8,766 bases of DNA from an uncultured Acidobacteriota bacterium (GCA_937888665.1 CALBET010000676.1:1-8766), one strand, 5' to 3'. Shown: positions 1-7,381, counted from the first letter of the stretch. Notes: generated by a model not told the origin, from the sequence alone. A program made the numbers and translations.

Positions 1-28
1 AGGAGAAGGTGGGGTCACGGATTCGCCG

Positions 29-309
29 TCAGAAGCCGTAAGAGGCGTCGCCGCACCACTTCCTGCCGGCCGCGCGTTGTGAGTCGTCTTCGTCCGGCCA
101 ACCGATGAGGGCCGAGCAGAGCACGACGACACCGAGCGGAAGGCCAGCGGGATTGCCGCGAAGCGCGGGGGCCACATCAGACCGCCGTTTTCCACCTGCG
201 TGACGAGCAGATACCACCCGTGCGGCTCGCCGGTGTCCCGATCGTCAACGTCCTTTGGTGACGGTGCGCACGTGTGCCGAACTTCTCGCCAATGAGCGTC
301 GGGGATGGG
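29..309 (-). pseudogene. Possible frameshifted remnant of an unrecognised membrane-associated protein
   Basis: I do not recognise this protein. On the minus strand the frame beginning after a TAG at 310-312 stays open to the window edge. From about 252 to 135 it has mostly G/C third positions and a protein-like composition (for example TGEPHGWYLLVTQVENGG). Past about 130 that frame turns into Ser/Thr/Arg-rich noise. A neighbouring frame then becomes protein-like, with a hydrophobic stretch GLPLGVVVLCSALIGW, an acidic/basic tail and a TGA at 29-31. This could be one C-terminal coding segment with a single frameshift near 130-140, caused by decay or by a sequencing error. There is no clear start codon with a ribosome binding site: the only in-frame ATG, at 177, is internal. 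Long chance open frames are common at this GC, so this is weakly supported. Confidence 0.2.
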
Positions 310-474
310 CTATGCACGATGTCCTTCAAACGACTCGCTCCCGGTCGCGCTCCCCTTCCCTTACGCCACCCTTGTTGATACCCCCCCTGATCCCGACGCC
401 GCCAGGCGATTCACCCCACCAGGTGGCGTCCGGTTCGCTTGTCGTCTGTCCCCGTGGGACGGTCATCTGATCTC

Positions 475-591
475 CTACTCTTGAAGGCGTCCGTGGTTCA
501 CGTCGGTCGCGGTCCACGGACAACCCGGCCGGCCCTGCCGTCGGCCGCTCACGTCGTCGTGCCGGAGGCGGGTGCCGGGACTCAAAGCCAT
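475..591 (-). pseudogene. Decayed N-terminal stub of a Ser/Thr protein kinase gene
   Basis: The minus-strand frame from ATG at 591 to TAG at 475-477 encodes 38 residues. It opens with MALSPGTRL, the characteristic start of the acidobacterial Pkn-type kinases (typically ...GTRLGPYEV). It ends with ATDVNHGR, matching the ATDTNLGR-like segment just after the glycine-rich loop in intact members. The middle does not read as a P-loop in this frame, but the adjacent frame gives GRAGRVVRG, a plausible relic of GxGxxGxVYRA. This looks like two compensating frameshifts. The kinase domain proper (VAIK lysine, HRD, DFG) is absent, so no kinase activity is possible. The pump operon lies on the opposite strand, diverging from this stub. 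The main uncertainty is how short the matching parts are. Confidence 0.5.
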
Positions 592-746
592 GCTGATCTG
601 AAGTGGCTCCGGTCATATAGGGGCCTTCAACGCCGTGACCGAGTGGTGCCGAGCGCATCTCAGAAACAAGGGTGGGACACCCTCGGACTGGACGGGTTCG
701 GTCCTGCTTGTAAGGCCACAGGAGACTCTGGGCCCCACGGGCGGCT

Positions 747-750
747 AGGA
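747..750 (+). promoter_or_regulatory. Ribosome binding site of the TolC-like gene
   Basis: AGGA ends 8 bases before the ATG at 759. It supports that start, which is also the one that places a signal peptide at the N-terminus. Confidence 0.55.
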
Positions 751-758
751 TCTCCACC

Positions 759-2051
759 ATGCGCACAATACAGATTTCTGTCTGCCTCGTCGTCACCGGC
801 GCCTGTCTGGGCTTGAGTTTGCCGGTCGCGGCGCAGAACGCCCCGTTGTCGCTGAACGATTGCATTCATCTCGCGCTCGAGGCGCCGTCCCCAGTCACGG
901 TCGCCGAGCTCGACGTGGACATCGCGCAGCGCGGCCGGGTGGTGGCGCGATCCGGGTTCCTGCCCCACGCGTCGTTCGGGATCGACCATTTCTATAACAG
1001 TCCGCGGGCGAGCGACCCGACCGCGGTCAGTTTCGTCCCGTCGAACGCGATCCGCGAGTTCGCGGCGCTACTGACAGTCGTGCAGGACATCGACACCTCC
1101 GGGCGTGTTCGCGCCGAGTACCAACGCGCGCGCGCGAACCAGGACATCGCCGGCGCGAACCTGGCCATTGCCGAGCGCGAGTTGAAGCGTTCGGTGGCCG
1201 CCGCATACTATCGGGTCCTCCTGGCGAGGAAGCTGGTCGAGGTCTTTCAGGAACGGGTGGACGAGGCGGACGGGTTCGAGCAGCGGACCCGGGTGCGGTC
1301 TGACGCCGGCGAGGCGGCGCGCGCCGATGTCGTCAAGGCGACCTCCCAGGCCGCATCGTTCCGGCAGGTGCTGTCGGCGGCGCGAACGGGCGCCGAGCTG
1401 GCGAACCAGGCGCTGGCGTCGTTCTGGACTGACGACGTATCCCAGCCACTCAGGCTCGTCGACCTGATCGATCGACCGGTATCCGAGCCGTCACACGACC
1501 CCAGTCCCGCGTCGTATCTCACCCGCCAGGAGTTCCGCCTGTTCGACGCCGAGCAGCGGAGCTTCGACGCCGATGCCCGCCACGCCCGGTCAGCGATGCG
1601 CCCCCAGGTACAGCTTGCCGTCCAGTGGGGGGTGGACCAGGAGGTGCCGGGCCTGTCGTTCGACGATCGGGGCTACGCGGCCCTCGCCAGCCTGCGGCTC
1701 ACCCTGTTCGACTGGTCGCGCGCGAGCAACCAGGTCCGACAGGCCGATGCGCGTACGGCGCGGGTGGGCCAGATTCGGGAGATTGCCAGCCGCGAGTTCG
1801 CGCGGGAGTATCAGTCGGCGCTCGTCCGCGTGCGCGGTTTATACGAGCAGATCTCGCTGGCCCGTATCCAGGGCACTGCGTCGGAAGAGGATCTGCGGCT
1901 GAGCCGGGTCCGGTACGAGGGCGGCGAGGGCCTCGCCCTGGAAGTCGTCACGGCCGCGGCACAGCTGGCGGAGGCGCGGGCAAGCTACTACACTGCCATT
2001 GCCGACTATCTGACCGCCAGACGCGACCTGGAGGTGGCGTCTGGCCAGTGA
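759..2051 (+). CDS. TolC-family outer-membrane efflux channel protein
   Basis: This is the outer-membrane exit duct of a tripartite efflux pump, expected to form a trimeric beta-barrel and a long periplasmic alpha-helical tunnel. The 430-residue length is typical of the OEP/TolC family. Residues 1-25 form a signal peptide with a cleavage site after VAA, before QNAP. The two structural repeats are visible: about 30-240 (LNDCIHLAL start, helices ending around LANQAL) and about 250-430. The C-terminal family signature RYEGGEGLALEVVTAAAQL, followed by AEARASYYTAIADYLTA and L..ASG, is clear. No lipobox is seen, so it is not a lipoprotein of the OprM type. It is the first gene of the operon, and the adaptor gene starts 4 bp after its stop. 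Putting the channel gene first is a common alternative to the adaptor-first order. The family call is secure; the substrate cannot be read from this subunit. Confidence 0.95.
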   Translation: MRTIQISVCLVVTGACLGLSLPVAAQNAPLSLNDCIHLALEAPSPVTVAELDVDIAQRGRVVARSGFLPHASFGIDHFYNSPRASDPTAVSFVPSNAIREFAALLTVVQDIDTSGRVRAEYQRARANQDIAGANLAIAERELKRSVAAAYYRVLLARKLVEVFQERVDEADGFEQRTRVRSDAGEAARADVVKATSQAASFRQVLSAARTGAELANQALASFWTDDVSQPLRLVDLIDRPVSEPSHDPSPASYLTRQEFRLFDAEQRSFDADARHARSAMRPQVQLAVQWGVDQEVPGLSFDDRGYAALASLRLTLFDWSRASNQVRQADARTARVGQIREIASREFAREYQSALVRVRGLYEQISLARIQGTASEEDLRLSRVRYEGGEGLALEVVTAAAQLAEARASYYTAIADYLTARRDLEVASGQ

Positions 2052-2055
2052 GACT

Positions 2056-3291
2056 ATGAGGCAATTATCGCTCCCGACCGTGCTGTTTGCTCTGGCAATG
2101 CCGGGCTGCGCCTCTCCCGCCGAAGACGCGGATGTGTCAGCCGTTGCCGTGCAGGTGGTCCGTGTCCGGGAGATAGATCTCGAGACGCGCCTGGAGGCCC
2201 CCGCCCTGGTGCATCCGCGGGAGCAGGCCAACGTCGCCTCGCGGCTCACCGCTCGGATTCTCCAGCTCGAAGTACGGCAGGGCGACACGGTGACCGCTCG
2301 CCAGGTGCTGGCGAAGCTTGAGGACGGCGACCTCGCCGCTCGACGTGACGAAGCCAGGGCGGCCATCGCCGACGCCGAAGCCACCCTGGCGAAGCTCTCG
2401 GCCGGCACCCTGCCAGCCGGGCTCGAGCGGGCCCGCGGGCAGCTGGCGGCGACACGGGCGGCGCTCGACCAGGCCCGGGCCAGTTACGACCGCCGACGCG
2501 GTCTGTTCGACCAGGGCGCGATTCCAGAGCGAGACCTGATCGCCAGCCGCACCGAGCTGGCGACGGCCGAGGCCAACGAAGGGGTAGCCGGAGCGGAACT
2601 GCGTCTGCTCGACAGTCAAACCGGGAGACGCGACGTCGAGATTGCGCAGAGCCGTCTCGCGCAGGCCGAGAGCCGATTGGCGCTGTTCGAGACGGAGCTG
2701 GACTTTGCCACGATTCGCGCGCCCTTTGCCGGCACGGTCACTGCGCAGTTCCTGTTTCCGGGTGACATGGCGGCGCCCGATGCACCGCTGTTCACGGTGG
2801 CGGACCTGTCGGTGGCGGTGGTCCGGGCACAGGTGCCGGAGGCCGACACGGCGGACCTCCGGGTCGACCAGCCCTGCGCCCTGGTGCCGGCCGACCGCCC
2901 GGAGGCATCCTATGCCGGACGAGTCAGTGTGGTCACGGCCGCGGTCCATCCCGGAACCCGGACCGTCGAGGTCTGGTGCGAGATTCCCAACACGAACCAC
3001 GGCCTGCGGGCCGGAGCCTTCGGCGCCTTGGCGATCACGACCGGCGCCGTGCAGGGCGCGCGGGTCGTCCCCGTCGCCGCCGTGCAATTCGAGGACGGTA
3101 CTCGTCGGGGTCTCGTGATGGTGGTCGGTGAGGACCGGACGGCTGCGCGCCGCGCGGTAGACACCGGTCCGCCGGTCGACGGGTGGGCGCCGGTACTGAG
3201 CGGTCTCGACGGTGGTGAGATCGTCATCATCCAGGGCGGGTACGGTCTGCCGGACGGCACCCGGGTCGAGTGGACCGGGAATCCGGAATGA
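2056..3291 (+). CDS. RND efflux periplasmic adaptor (membrane fusion protein, HlyD-like)
   Basis: This adaptor links the inner-membrane permease to the outer-membrane channel. At 411 residues it has a normal length. The N-terminus is a short hydrophobic leader ending AMPGC, with Cys18 as a likely lipidation site; the lipobox is not canonical (Met-Pro before Gly), so lipid attachment is probable rather than certain. Domains in order: first lipoyl half about 53-92 (ANVASRLTARILQLEVRQGD), long coiled-coil hairpin about 93-215 rich in Ala/Arg/Glu heptads, second lipoyl half about 216-250 (FATIRAPFAGTV...FPGD), beta-barrel about 252-330, and membrane-proximal domain to the end. There is no strong ribosome site close to the ATG. 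GGAGGTGG at 2030-2037 is about 18 bases away, so translation is probably coupled to the upstream gene. The last codon overlaps the permease start as ATGA. Confidence 0.95.
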   Translation: MRQLSLPTVLFALAMPGCASPAEDADVSAVAVQVVRVREIDLETRLEAPALVHPREQANVASRLTARILQLEVRQGDTVTARQVLAKLEDGDLAARRDEARAAIADAEATLAKLSAGTLPAGLERARGQLAATRAALDQARASYDRRRGLFDQGAIPERDLIASRTELATAEANEGVAGAELRLLDSQTGRRDVEIAQSRLAQAESRLALFETELDFATIRAPFAGTVTAQFLFPGDMAAPDAPLFTVADLSVAVVRAQVPEADTADLRVDQPCALVPADRPEASYAGRVSVVTAAVHPGTRTVEVWCEIPNTNHGLRAGAFGALAITTGAVQGARVVPVAAVQFEDGTRRGLVMVVGEDRTAARRAVDTGPPVDGWAPVLSGLDGGEIVIIQGGYGLPDGTRVEWTGNPE

Positions 3292-6200
3292 GCGGCGCGT
3301 TCGCACGTTTCGTCGAAGCCCACGGCCGCGCCATCGTCCTCATCGTCGTGAGCCTCTGTGTCGCCGGAACGGTGTTCATCTTCCGGCTGCCCGTCTCCAT
3401 CTTTCCCCAGACGGACTTCCCACGCATCGTCATCCTGGTGGACAACGGCATCGCGCCGGTGAACATGCAGTTACTGACCGTCACCCGGCCCATTGAAGAG
3501 GCGGTCCGGGTGGTTCCCGGAATCACCGATGTACGTTCGGTCACCGCGCGCGGCTCCTCGGAGATCAGCGTGTTCTTCGACTGGCACGTCGATATCCTCA
3601 ACGCGCTGCACCTGGTCCAGGGGCGCATCGCCCAGATCGCGCCGACACTGCCGCCTGACACCCGCTTCTACATCAATCGACTGACGTTCTCGGTGTTCCC
3701 GATGCTGGGGCTCAGCCTCACCTCGCCGACCCGATCGCTGTCGGACCTGTGGGAGATCGCGTATTACGACATCTCGCCCCGCATGTACAAGCTGCCGGGT
3801 GTCGCCGAGACGCAGATCGTCGGCGGCCGCCGACCCGAAATGCACGTGATCGTCGACCCCCTCAGGCTGACCAGCTACGGCCTGCCGGTGACGACCATCG
3901 TCGATGTGATCCGAGATTCGAACCTCATTGCCCCAGCCGGCATGGTGCAGGAGAACTACCACCTGTATCTGACCACGGTCACCGGCTTGCTCCAGAGCGC
4001 TGAGCAGATCGAAAACCTGGTGGTCGACGTGGTCGACGGCACGCCGGTACTCCTGAAGCACCTGGCGCGTGTGACACCCGGCGAAGGCCCCGTGTACACA
4101 ATCGTGTCCGCTGATGGACGGGACGCGGTCCTCGTGAATGTACTCCAGCAACCCGATGGGAACGCCGTGGAGATTGCCGACGCGGTGAAGGCGGAGCTGG
4201 TGCGGGCTCGCGCGGACCTGCCCCCGGACGTCGAACTTGGCACGTTCTACGATCAATCCCTGTTGGTGCGCGACTCTATCGGCGGCGTCACCGAAAGCAT
4301 CGCGATCGGCCTCGTGCTGGCCATCTTCGTGTTGGTCGGGTTCCTCAAGAGCTGGCGGACCACCCTCGTGGCTGGCTTGGCCATTCCCGCGGCCATCCTG
4401 ATGGCGATCGTCTGCATGCAGCTCTTCGGTATGAGCTTCAACCTGATGACGCTGGGCGGACTGGCCGCGGCCATCGGCGTCGTGATCGATGACGCGATCG
4501 TGATGGTGGAGAACATCGTCGTCCACGTGTCGATGGGGCAAGCGCCACGTGAAGCGGCCAAGAATGCGATCCGGGAGCTGACGCCGGCCCTGATCGGCTC
4601 GACCCTGACCCCCATCGTCGTGTTCGCGCCGCTGGTCTTCCTGGGGGGAATCACCGCCGTGTTTTTCCGTGCGCTCGCCCTGACGCTGGTCACGGCATTG
4701 CTGGCATCGCTGCTGCTGGCGATCTTCTTTACGCCGGTGCTGGCGTCGTGGTTCCTGCGTCCCGCGAGCGGTTCGTCGACGCGCGATCTCGAGTCCGCCG
4801 AGCTGGTCGGGGAGGGACGCGTCCTGCGCGCCGTGACCGCGAGATACGAAGACGCGCTCCGCTGGTCGCTCGACCACTTCCGGCTCGTCCTGGTCGGCGC
4901 CCTCGGCGTCATGGCGGCGAGCGGCCTGGTCTACGTTCAACTGGGGTCCGGCTTTCTCCCGGACATGGACGAAGGCGCGTTCGTGCTCGACTACGTGATG
5001 CCGCCTGGCACGTCGCTGGAGGAAACCGACCGGGTACTCCGGCATGTTGAGCAGTTTCTGATCGAGACCCCGGAGGTGGAGAGCTACTCCCGCCGCACCG
5101 GCGCGCGGCTGGCGCTCGCGATCGCGGAGCCAAACACTGGCGATTTCCTGGTCCGGTTGAACGCCGCGCGGACCCGCGCGCTCGACGAGGTCACCAGCGA
5201 GTTGCGGGAGAAAATTGCCGCGTCCGAGCCGGCCATTGACGTGGAGTTCCCGCACATCCTCGAAGACCTTGTCGGAGACTTGGCCTGGTCGCCTGAGCCG
5301 ATCGAGATCAAGATCCACCACGCCGATCCGGACGTGTCCCGTGAGATCGCCGAACGTGTCGAAGCGTGGCTGCCGGCGGTCGACGGTGTAGTCGACGTCG
5401 TCAACGAGAATGTGGCCATCGGTCCGTCGGTCAACTTTCGTGTGGATCTAGAGAAGGCTGGGCGCGCGGGATTCAGTGTCCGGGACGTCGCCACGGCGGA
5501 AGCGGCGATTCTGGACGGCACGCTGGCGTCTTCGATGATCCTGGGCGAGCGGATGTTCGGGATCCGGGTTCGTTATCCTGTCGAACACCGGTCCTCAACC
5601 GACACGCTGCTGTCGCTGCAGATGACCTCCCCGACCGGCCAGACGGTCCCGCTGGCCAGCATTGCGCATGTCGAGACCGCCGAGACGACTTACGAAGTCC
5701 GGCGGGAGAACCTCCGCGAATTCGCTTCGGTGACCGCGCAACTGGAAGGCCGCGACCTGGGCTCCGCCATGAACGAAATCCAGCGGCGGCTGAGGCAGGA
5801 AGTCGAGATTCCGCCAGAGACCGACATCCAGTACGGGGGCCTGTACCGGATCCAGCAGGAGTCCTTCGCGGGTCTGGTCCAGGTTCTACTGAGCTCGATC
5901 CTGCTCATCTTCATCATCCTGGTCTTCGAGTTTCGTTCGTACTCGCATCCGATCGCGATCCTCGCGGCCACGATGCTGTGCACATTCGGGTCGCTGCTCG
6001 CTCTCTATGTGACCGGCACCACGCTGAACATCTCGTCGTTCATGGGGGTCATCCTGGTCGTCGGCATCGTCCACAAGAACGGCATCCTCATGCTGGACTC
6101 GGAACAGGACTTCAGCGCACGCGGATACGAGGTCAAGGACGCCATCTTCCAGGCGGGCCGCCGGCGTCTGCGGCCCATCGCAATGACGGCGCTGTCGACG

Positions 6201-6359
6201 CTGTTCGGTATGTTGCCGCTGGCCATCGGGGTCGGATCGGGTGCCCAGATGCTGCAACCGCTGGCGATCGCGGTGATGGGCGGCGTGACCGTCTCGCTGG
6301 TGCTGTCGCTGCTCGTGACGCCCGTGCTCTATTACAACCTCCGCAGGATTGGCCTCTAG
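3288..6359 (+). CDS. RND efflux permease, proton-driven HAE-type
   Basis: This inner-membrane pump subunit, expected as a trimer, exchanges protons for amphiphilic or hydrophobic substrates. It has 1023 residues, close to AcrB. Membrane segments fit the RND plan: TM1 about 15-32, a large periplasmic loop 33-335, TM2-6 about 336-488, TM7 about 532-551, a second loop to about 862, and TM8-12 to about 1015. The proton relay matches AcrB: Asp401-Asp402 (GVVIDDAIVMVEN), Lys930 (GIVHKNGILMLD), Arg960 and Thr967 (RRRLRPIAMT). FAPLVFL lies at 446-452. The double Asp and TM10 Lys argue against the heavy-metal (CzcA/CusA) class. I chose the ATG at 3288, which overlaps the adaptor stop as ATGA and has GGGA at 3277-3280. 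A GTG at 3270 would add six residues with no family support. No intrinsic terminator is evident in the 187 bases before the facing lysine-rich gene. The exact substrate is unknown. Confidence 0.96.
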   Translation: MSGAFARFVEAHGRAIVLIVVSLCVAGTVFIFRLPVSIFPQTDFPRIVILVDNGIAPVNMQLLTVTRPIEEAVRVVPGITDVRSVTARGSSEISVFFDWHVDILNALHLVQGRIAQIAPTLPPDTRFYINRLTFSVFPMLGLSLTSPTRSLSDLWEIAYYDISPRMYKLPGVAETQIVGGRRPEMHVIVDPLRLTSYGLPVTTIVDVIRDSNLIAPAGMVQENYHLYLTTVTGLLQSAEQIENLVVDVVDGTPVLLKHLARVTPGEGPVYTIVSADGRDAVLVNVLQQPDGNAVEIADAVKAELVRARADLPPDVELGTFYDQSLLVRDSIGGVTESIAIGLVLAIFVLVGFLKSWRTTLVAGLAIPAAILMAIVCMQLFGMSFNLMTLGGLAAAIGVVIDDAIVMVENIVVHVSMGQAPREAAKNAIRELTPALIGSTLTPIVVFAPLVFLGGITAVFFRALALTLVTALLASLLLAIFFTPVLASWFLRPASGSSTRDLESAELVGEGRVLRAVTARYEDALRWSLDHFRLVLVGALGVMAASGLVYVQLGSGFLPDMDEGAFVLDYVMPPGTSLEETDRVLRHVEQFLIETPEVESYSRRTGARLALAIAEPNTGDFLVRLNAARTRALDEVTSELREKIAASEPAIDVEFPHILEDLVGDLAWSPEPIEIKIHHADPDVSREIAERVEAWLPAVDGVVDVVNENVAIGPSVNFRVDLEKAGRAGFSVRDVATAEAAILDGTLASSMILGERMFGIRVRYPVEHRSSTDTLLSLQMTSPTGQTVPLASIAHVETAETTYEVRRENLREFASVTAQLEGRDLGSAMNEIQRRLRQEVEIPPETDIQYGGLYRIQQESFAGLVQVLLSSILLIFIILVFEFRSYSHPIAILAATMLCTFGSLLALYVTGTTLNISSFMGVILVVGIVHKNGILMLDSEQDFSARGYEVKDAIFQAGRRRLRPIAMTALSTLFGMLPLAIGVGSGAQMLQPLAIAVMGGVTVSLVLSLLVTPVLYYNLRRIGL

Positions 6360-6546
6360 TCAGCCAGATTTCTGGGCGCCTACACTCTGGTGCTCCGCAG
6401 AGGGCCGCCCCTGCACTCCGACCTGGTCAAGCGAATTTGCGAGGGGGGACCACGGCTGGACGACCAGTCGGGCATGGCGCCGGCACGGGGCGGCAGGCCG
6501 CGGGCACGAGCCGCGTGAGTTCCTCGAGCATGAACGGGTTCTAGAC

Positions 6547-6657
6547 TTATCTCGCTTTCGCCTGTTTATCCCGTTTCTTCTTCTTCTTTGCTTCGTCTTG
6601 TGCGGCTCTTTGCTTCTGGCCCTTGTCCTTGTCCTTCTGACCGCCTTTGTCTCCCAT
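6547..6657 (-). CDS. Small lysine-rich hypothetical protein (36 residues)
   Basis: This is a very short gene. The 36-residue product starts MGDKGGQKDKDKGQKQ and ends in a poly-Lys stretch (KKKKKRDKQ), with TAA at 6547-6549. About 40 percent of residues are Lys or Arg and hydrophobic residues are almost absent, so it should be disordered or a single charged helix. Support for a real gene comes from a strong ribosome site, AAAGGAG at 6665-6671, seven bases before the ATG, and from its resemblance to short Lys/Gln/Asp-rich proteins (MxDKGxKKDK-type starts) that I recall as hypothetical proteins in many bacteria. Function is unknown; binding to nucleic acid or ribosomes would be a guess from charge alone. 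It is the last gene of the minus-strand block and faces the pump operon. Confidence 0.72.
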   Translation of the reverse strand: MGDKGGQKDKDKGQKQRAAQDEAKKKKKRDKQAKAR

Positions 6658-6664
6658 TGCATGT

Positions 6665-6671
6665 CTCCTTT
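6665..6671 (-). promoter_or_regulatory. Ribosome binding site of the lysine-rich gene
   Basis: AAAGGAG on the minus strand lies seven bases upstream of the ATG at 6657. It decides that start: a second ATG, at 6662 in another frame, is only two bases from this site. The same AAAGGAG core precedes the three-repeat protein gene. Confidence 0.65.
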
Positions 6672-6707
6672 GTCACAGGCGCGCACGAGTCGGATTGGAT
6701 GGACGAT

Positions 6708-6788
6708 TCAGGAGTCGTCAGCCGGGTCATCGGTCAGGCGATTGAGTCTCCCGCTCTCCACGTCAACCACCCAAATGTCTCCATAGTG
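6708..6788 (-). pseudogene. Fragment of a WD40/TolB-like beta-propeller (PD40) repeat
   Basis: A 26-residue stretch ending at TGA 6708-6710 reads GDIWVVDVESGRLNRLTDDP and finishes ADDS. This matches the blade pattern of PD40/TolB-like propellers (D-hydrophobic-W-hydrophobic-xDhxxGxxxRLTxDPxxDxxPxWSPDG). The usual WSPDG continuation is lost after the stop. Upstream, the open frame runs antisense-like through the next gene and has no start of its own, so this is a remnant, not a gene. Such propellers are commonly the C-terminal sensor part of acidobacterial Ser/Thr kinases and also occur in stand-alone TolB-like proteins and prolyl oligopeptidases. It lies on the same strand as, and in the right order for, the kinase stub at 7418-7543. 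Confidence 0.5.
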
Positions 6789-6838
6789 ACATGGTGGCCG
6801 AGGAGCAAGGCCAAGTATACGGCCTCCGGGCCGATGAC

Positions 6839-7372
6839 CTACCGCCGAGCCCGCTTCCGCTTGGCCCAGTACGCCTTCAGCTTCTCGGACAAGAGTTTCC
6901 GGGCTGCTGCGCTGAGCGGTCTCCGCCCGGTCCTGGTCGCCGGCTGACTGGTGGCCTTGGACGCGGGCGCGCCGGCGCTCTTCTTTCGCTTCGCCCAGGA
7001 CGTTTTCATCCGCACCGAGACGGCCTTCCTGGCGGCGGCGCTCATCGGCTTGCGTCCTGTCTTGGTCGCGGGCGGGGTCTCCAGCTGTGGTGCAGGCGCG
7101 CTGGTCGTCGTCTTTCGCTTCGCCCACGACGCCTTCATCCGCTCCGAGATGCGTTGCCGGTCGGCGGCGCTCATCGGGGTCCGTCCCGTCTTGGTCTTGG
7201 GCGCGGACATGCTGGTCGCCGTGGACGTGCGCGTACCAGTGCTCTTCCCGTCGCCCAGCGCGCTCGCGGCGCTTTGGAGGGCGTCAATCTCTCGTTGAAA
7301 CTGTGTAATCTGGGCCCGCCTAGCGGCGACGGCGGCGGTGATCTGGTCCTTGATCGCGGTCGAGAATGCCAT
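6839..7372 (-). CDS. Basic protein with three NUMOD3-like DNA-binding repeats
   Basis: The 177-residue cytoplasmic protein has no signal peptide. Residues 2-40 form a likely amphipathic or coiled-coil helix (FSTAIKDQITAAVAARRAQI...), followed by a Gly/Ser/Thr-rich linker. Three 27-residue repeats follow at 61-87, 104-130 and 147-173, with the consensus [K/R]TGRxPxSAAxRxxxSxxxKxxWAKRK. They are exactly 43 residues apart, separated by 16-residue Ala/Pro/Thr linkers, and the protein ends RARR. The motif resembles the helix-turn-type NUMOD3 module of homing endonucleases and the SAAxR...KxRWAK repeats common in acidobacterial basic proteins. No HNH or GIY-YIG nuclease domain is present. Nucleoid or DNA binding is therefore an inference, somewhat like histone H1-type tails. 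The start is supported by AAAGGAG nine bases upstream. The gene lies between a kinase stub and a propeller fragment. Coding is convincing; function is not established. Confidence 0.88.
   Translation of the reverse strand: MAFSTAIKDQITAAVAARRAQITQFQREIDALQSAASALGDGKSTGTRTSTATSMSAPKTKTGRTPMSAADRQRISERMKASWAKRKTTTSAPAPQLETPPATKTGRKPMSAAARKAVSVRMKTSWAKRKKSAGAPASKATSQPATRTGRRPLSAAARKLLSEKLKAYWAKRKRARR
6854..7192 (-). repeat. Three in-frame 81-bp repeats with a 129-bp period
   Basis: Units lie at 7112-7192, 6983-7063 and 6854-6934, inside the basic-protein gene. Units one and two agree at 66 of 81 bases by hand count; the third is more diverged but keeps the motif. The 48-bp spacers have equal length but differ in sequence. 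This indicates tandem duplication of a repeat-plus-linker module under length constraint. Confidence 0.85.
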
Positions 7373-7381
7373 GTACTTGCG

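Larger units (their letters stand above)
310..758. other. Region without an intact gene upstream of the pump operon
   Basis: Apart from the kinase stub at 475-591, I see no supportable gene here. The open frames on both strands lack ribosome binding sites and have unconvincing composition. The segment 592-758 must carry the control region of the pump operon if the operon starts at 759. The only A/T-rich hexamer-like patch is CATATAGG at 614-621, which could be a -10 element, but the -35 position in front of it is poor, so I do not call a promoter. No clear operator palindrome and no regulator gene are visible. Confidence 0.4.

Noticed and set aside
326..865. A 179-codon minus-strand frame across the upstream region and the start of the TolC-like gene
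   Set aside because: It overlaps the signal-peptide region of a certain gene, has no ribosome site and has a mixed, low-complexity composition.
3270..3287. GTG start for the permease adding six residues
   Set aside because: The ATG at 3288 forms the usual ATGA overlap with the adaptor stop and fits the family N-terminus.
2137..3306. A 389-codon minus-strand frame opposite the adaptor gene
   Set aside because: It is antisense to a gene with clear lipoyl and hairpin domains, and its composition is shadow-like.
3471..5321. A 616-codon open frame on the minus strand opposite the RND permease
   Set aside because: It is antisense to a certain gene, rich in Arg/His/Gln/Asp in the way typical of GC-rich shadow frames, and has no recognisable domain.
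3288..6359. Heavy-metal (CzcA/CusA) class for the permease
   Set aside because: The double Asp in TM4 and the Lys-Asn in TM10 are the drug/hydrophobe-class relay; metal pumps differ at these positions.
6363..6375. Inverted repeat CCAGATTTCTGG just after the permease stop as a terminator
   Set aside because: The loop would be only two bases, the stem is five pairs and no T-run follows.
5366..6544. A 392-codon plus-strand frame overlapping the 3' half of the permease gene and running past it
   Set aside because: It is an out-of-frame shadow of the permease with Arg/Gly/Pro-rich composition and no ribosome site.
6349..6786. Plus-strand frame with a strongly hydrophobic Leu-rich segment, resembling a small membrane protein
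   Set aside because: The hydrophobic part is the reverse complement of the Lys-rich codons of the 36-residue gene; there is no ribosome site, and it overlaps the permease end.
6854..7192. Regularly spaced repeats that might suggest a CRISPR array
   Set aside because: The units are 81 bp, imperfect, in frame and protein-coding, with only three copies; there are no cas genes.
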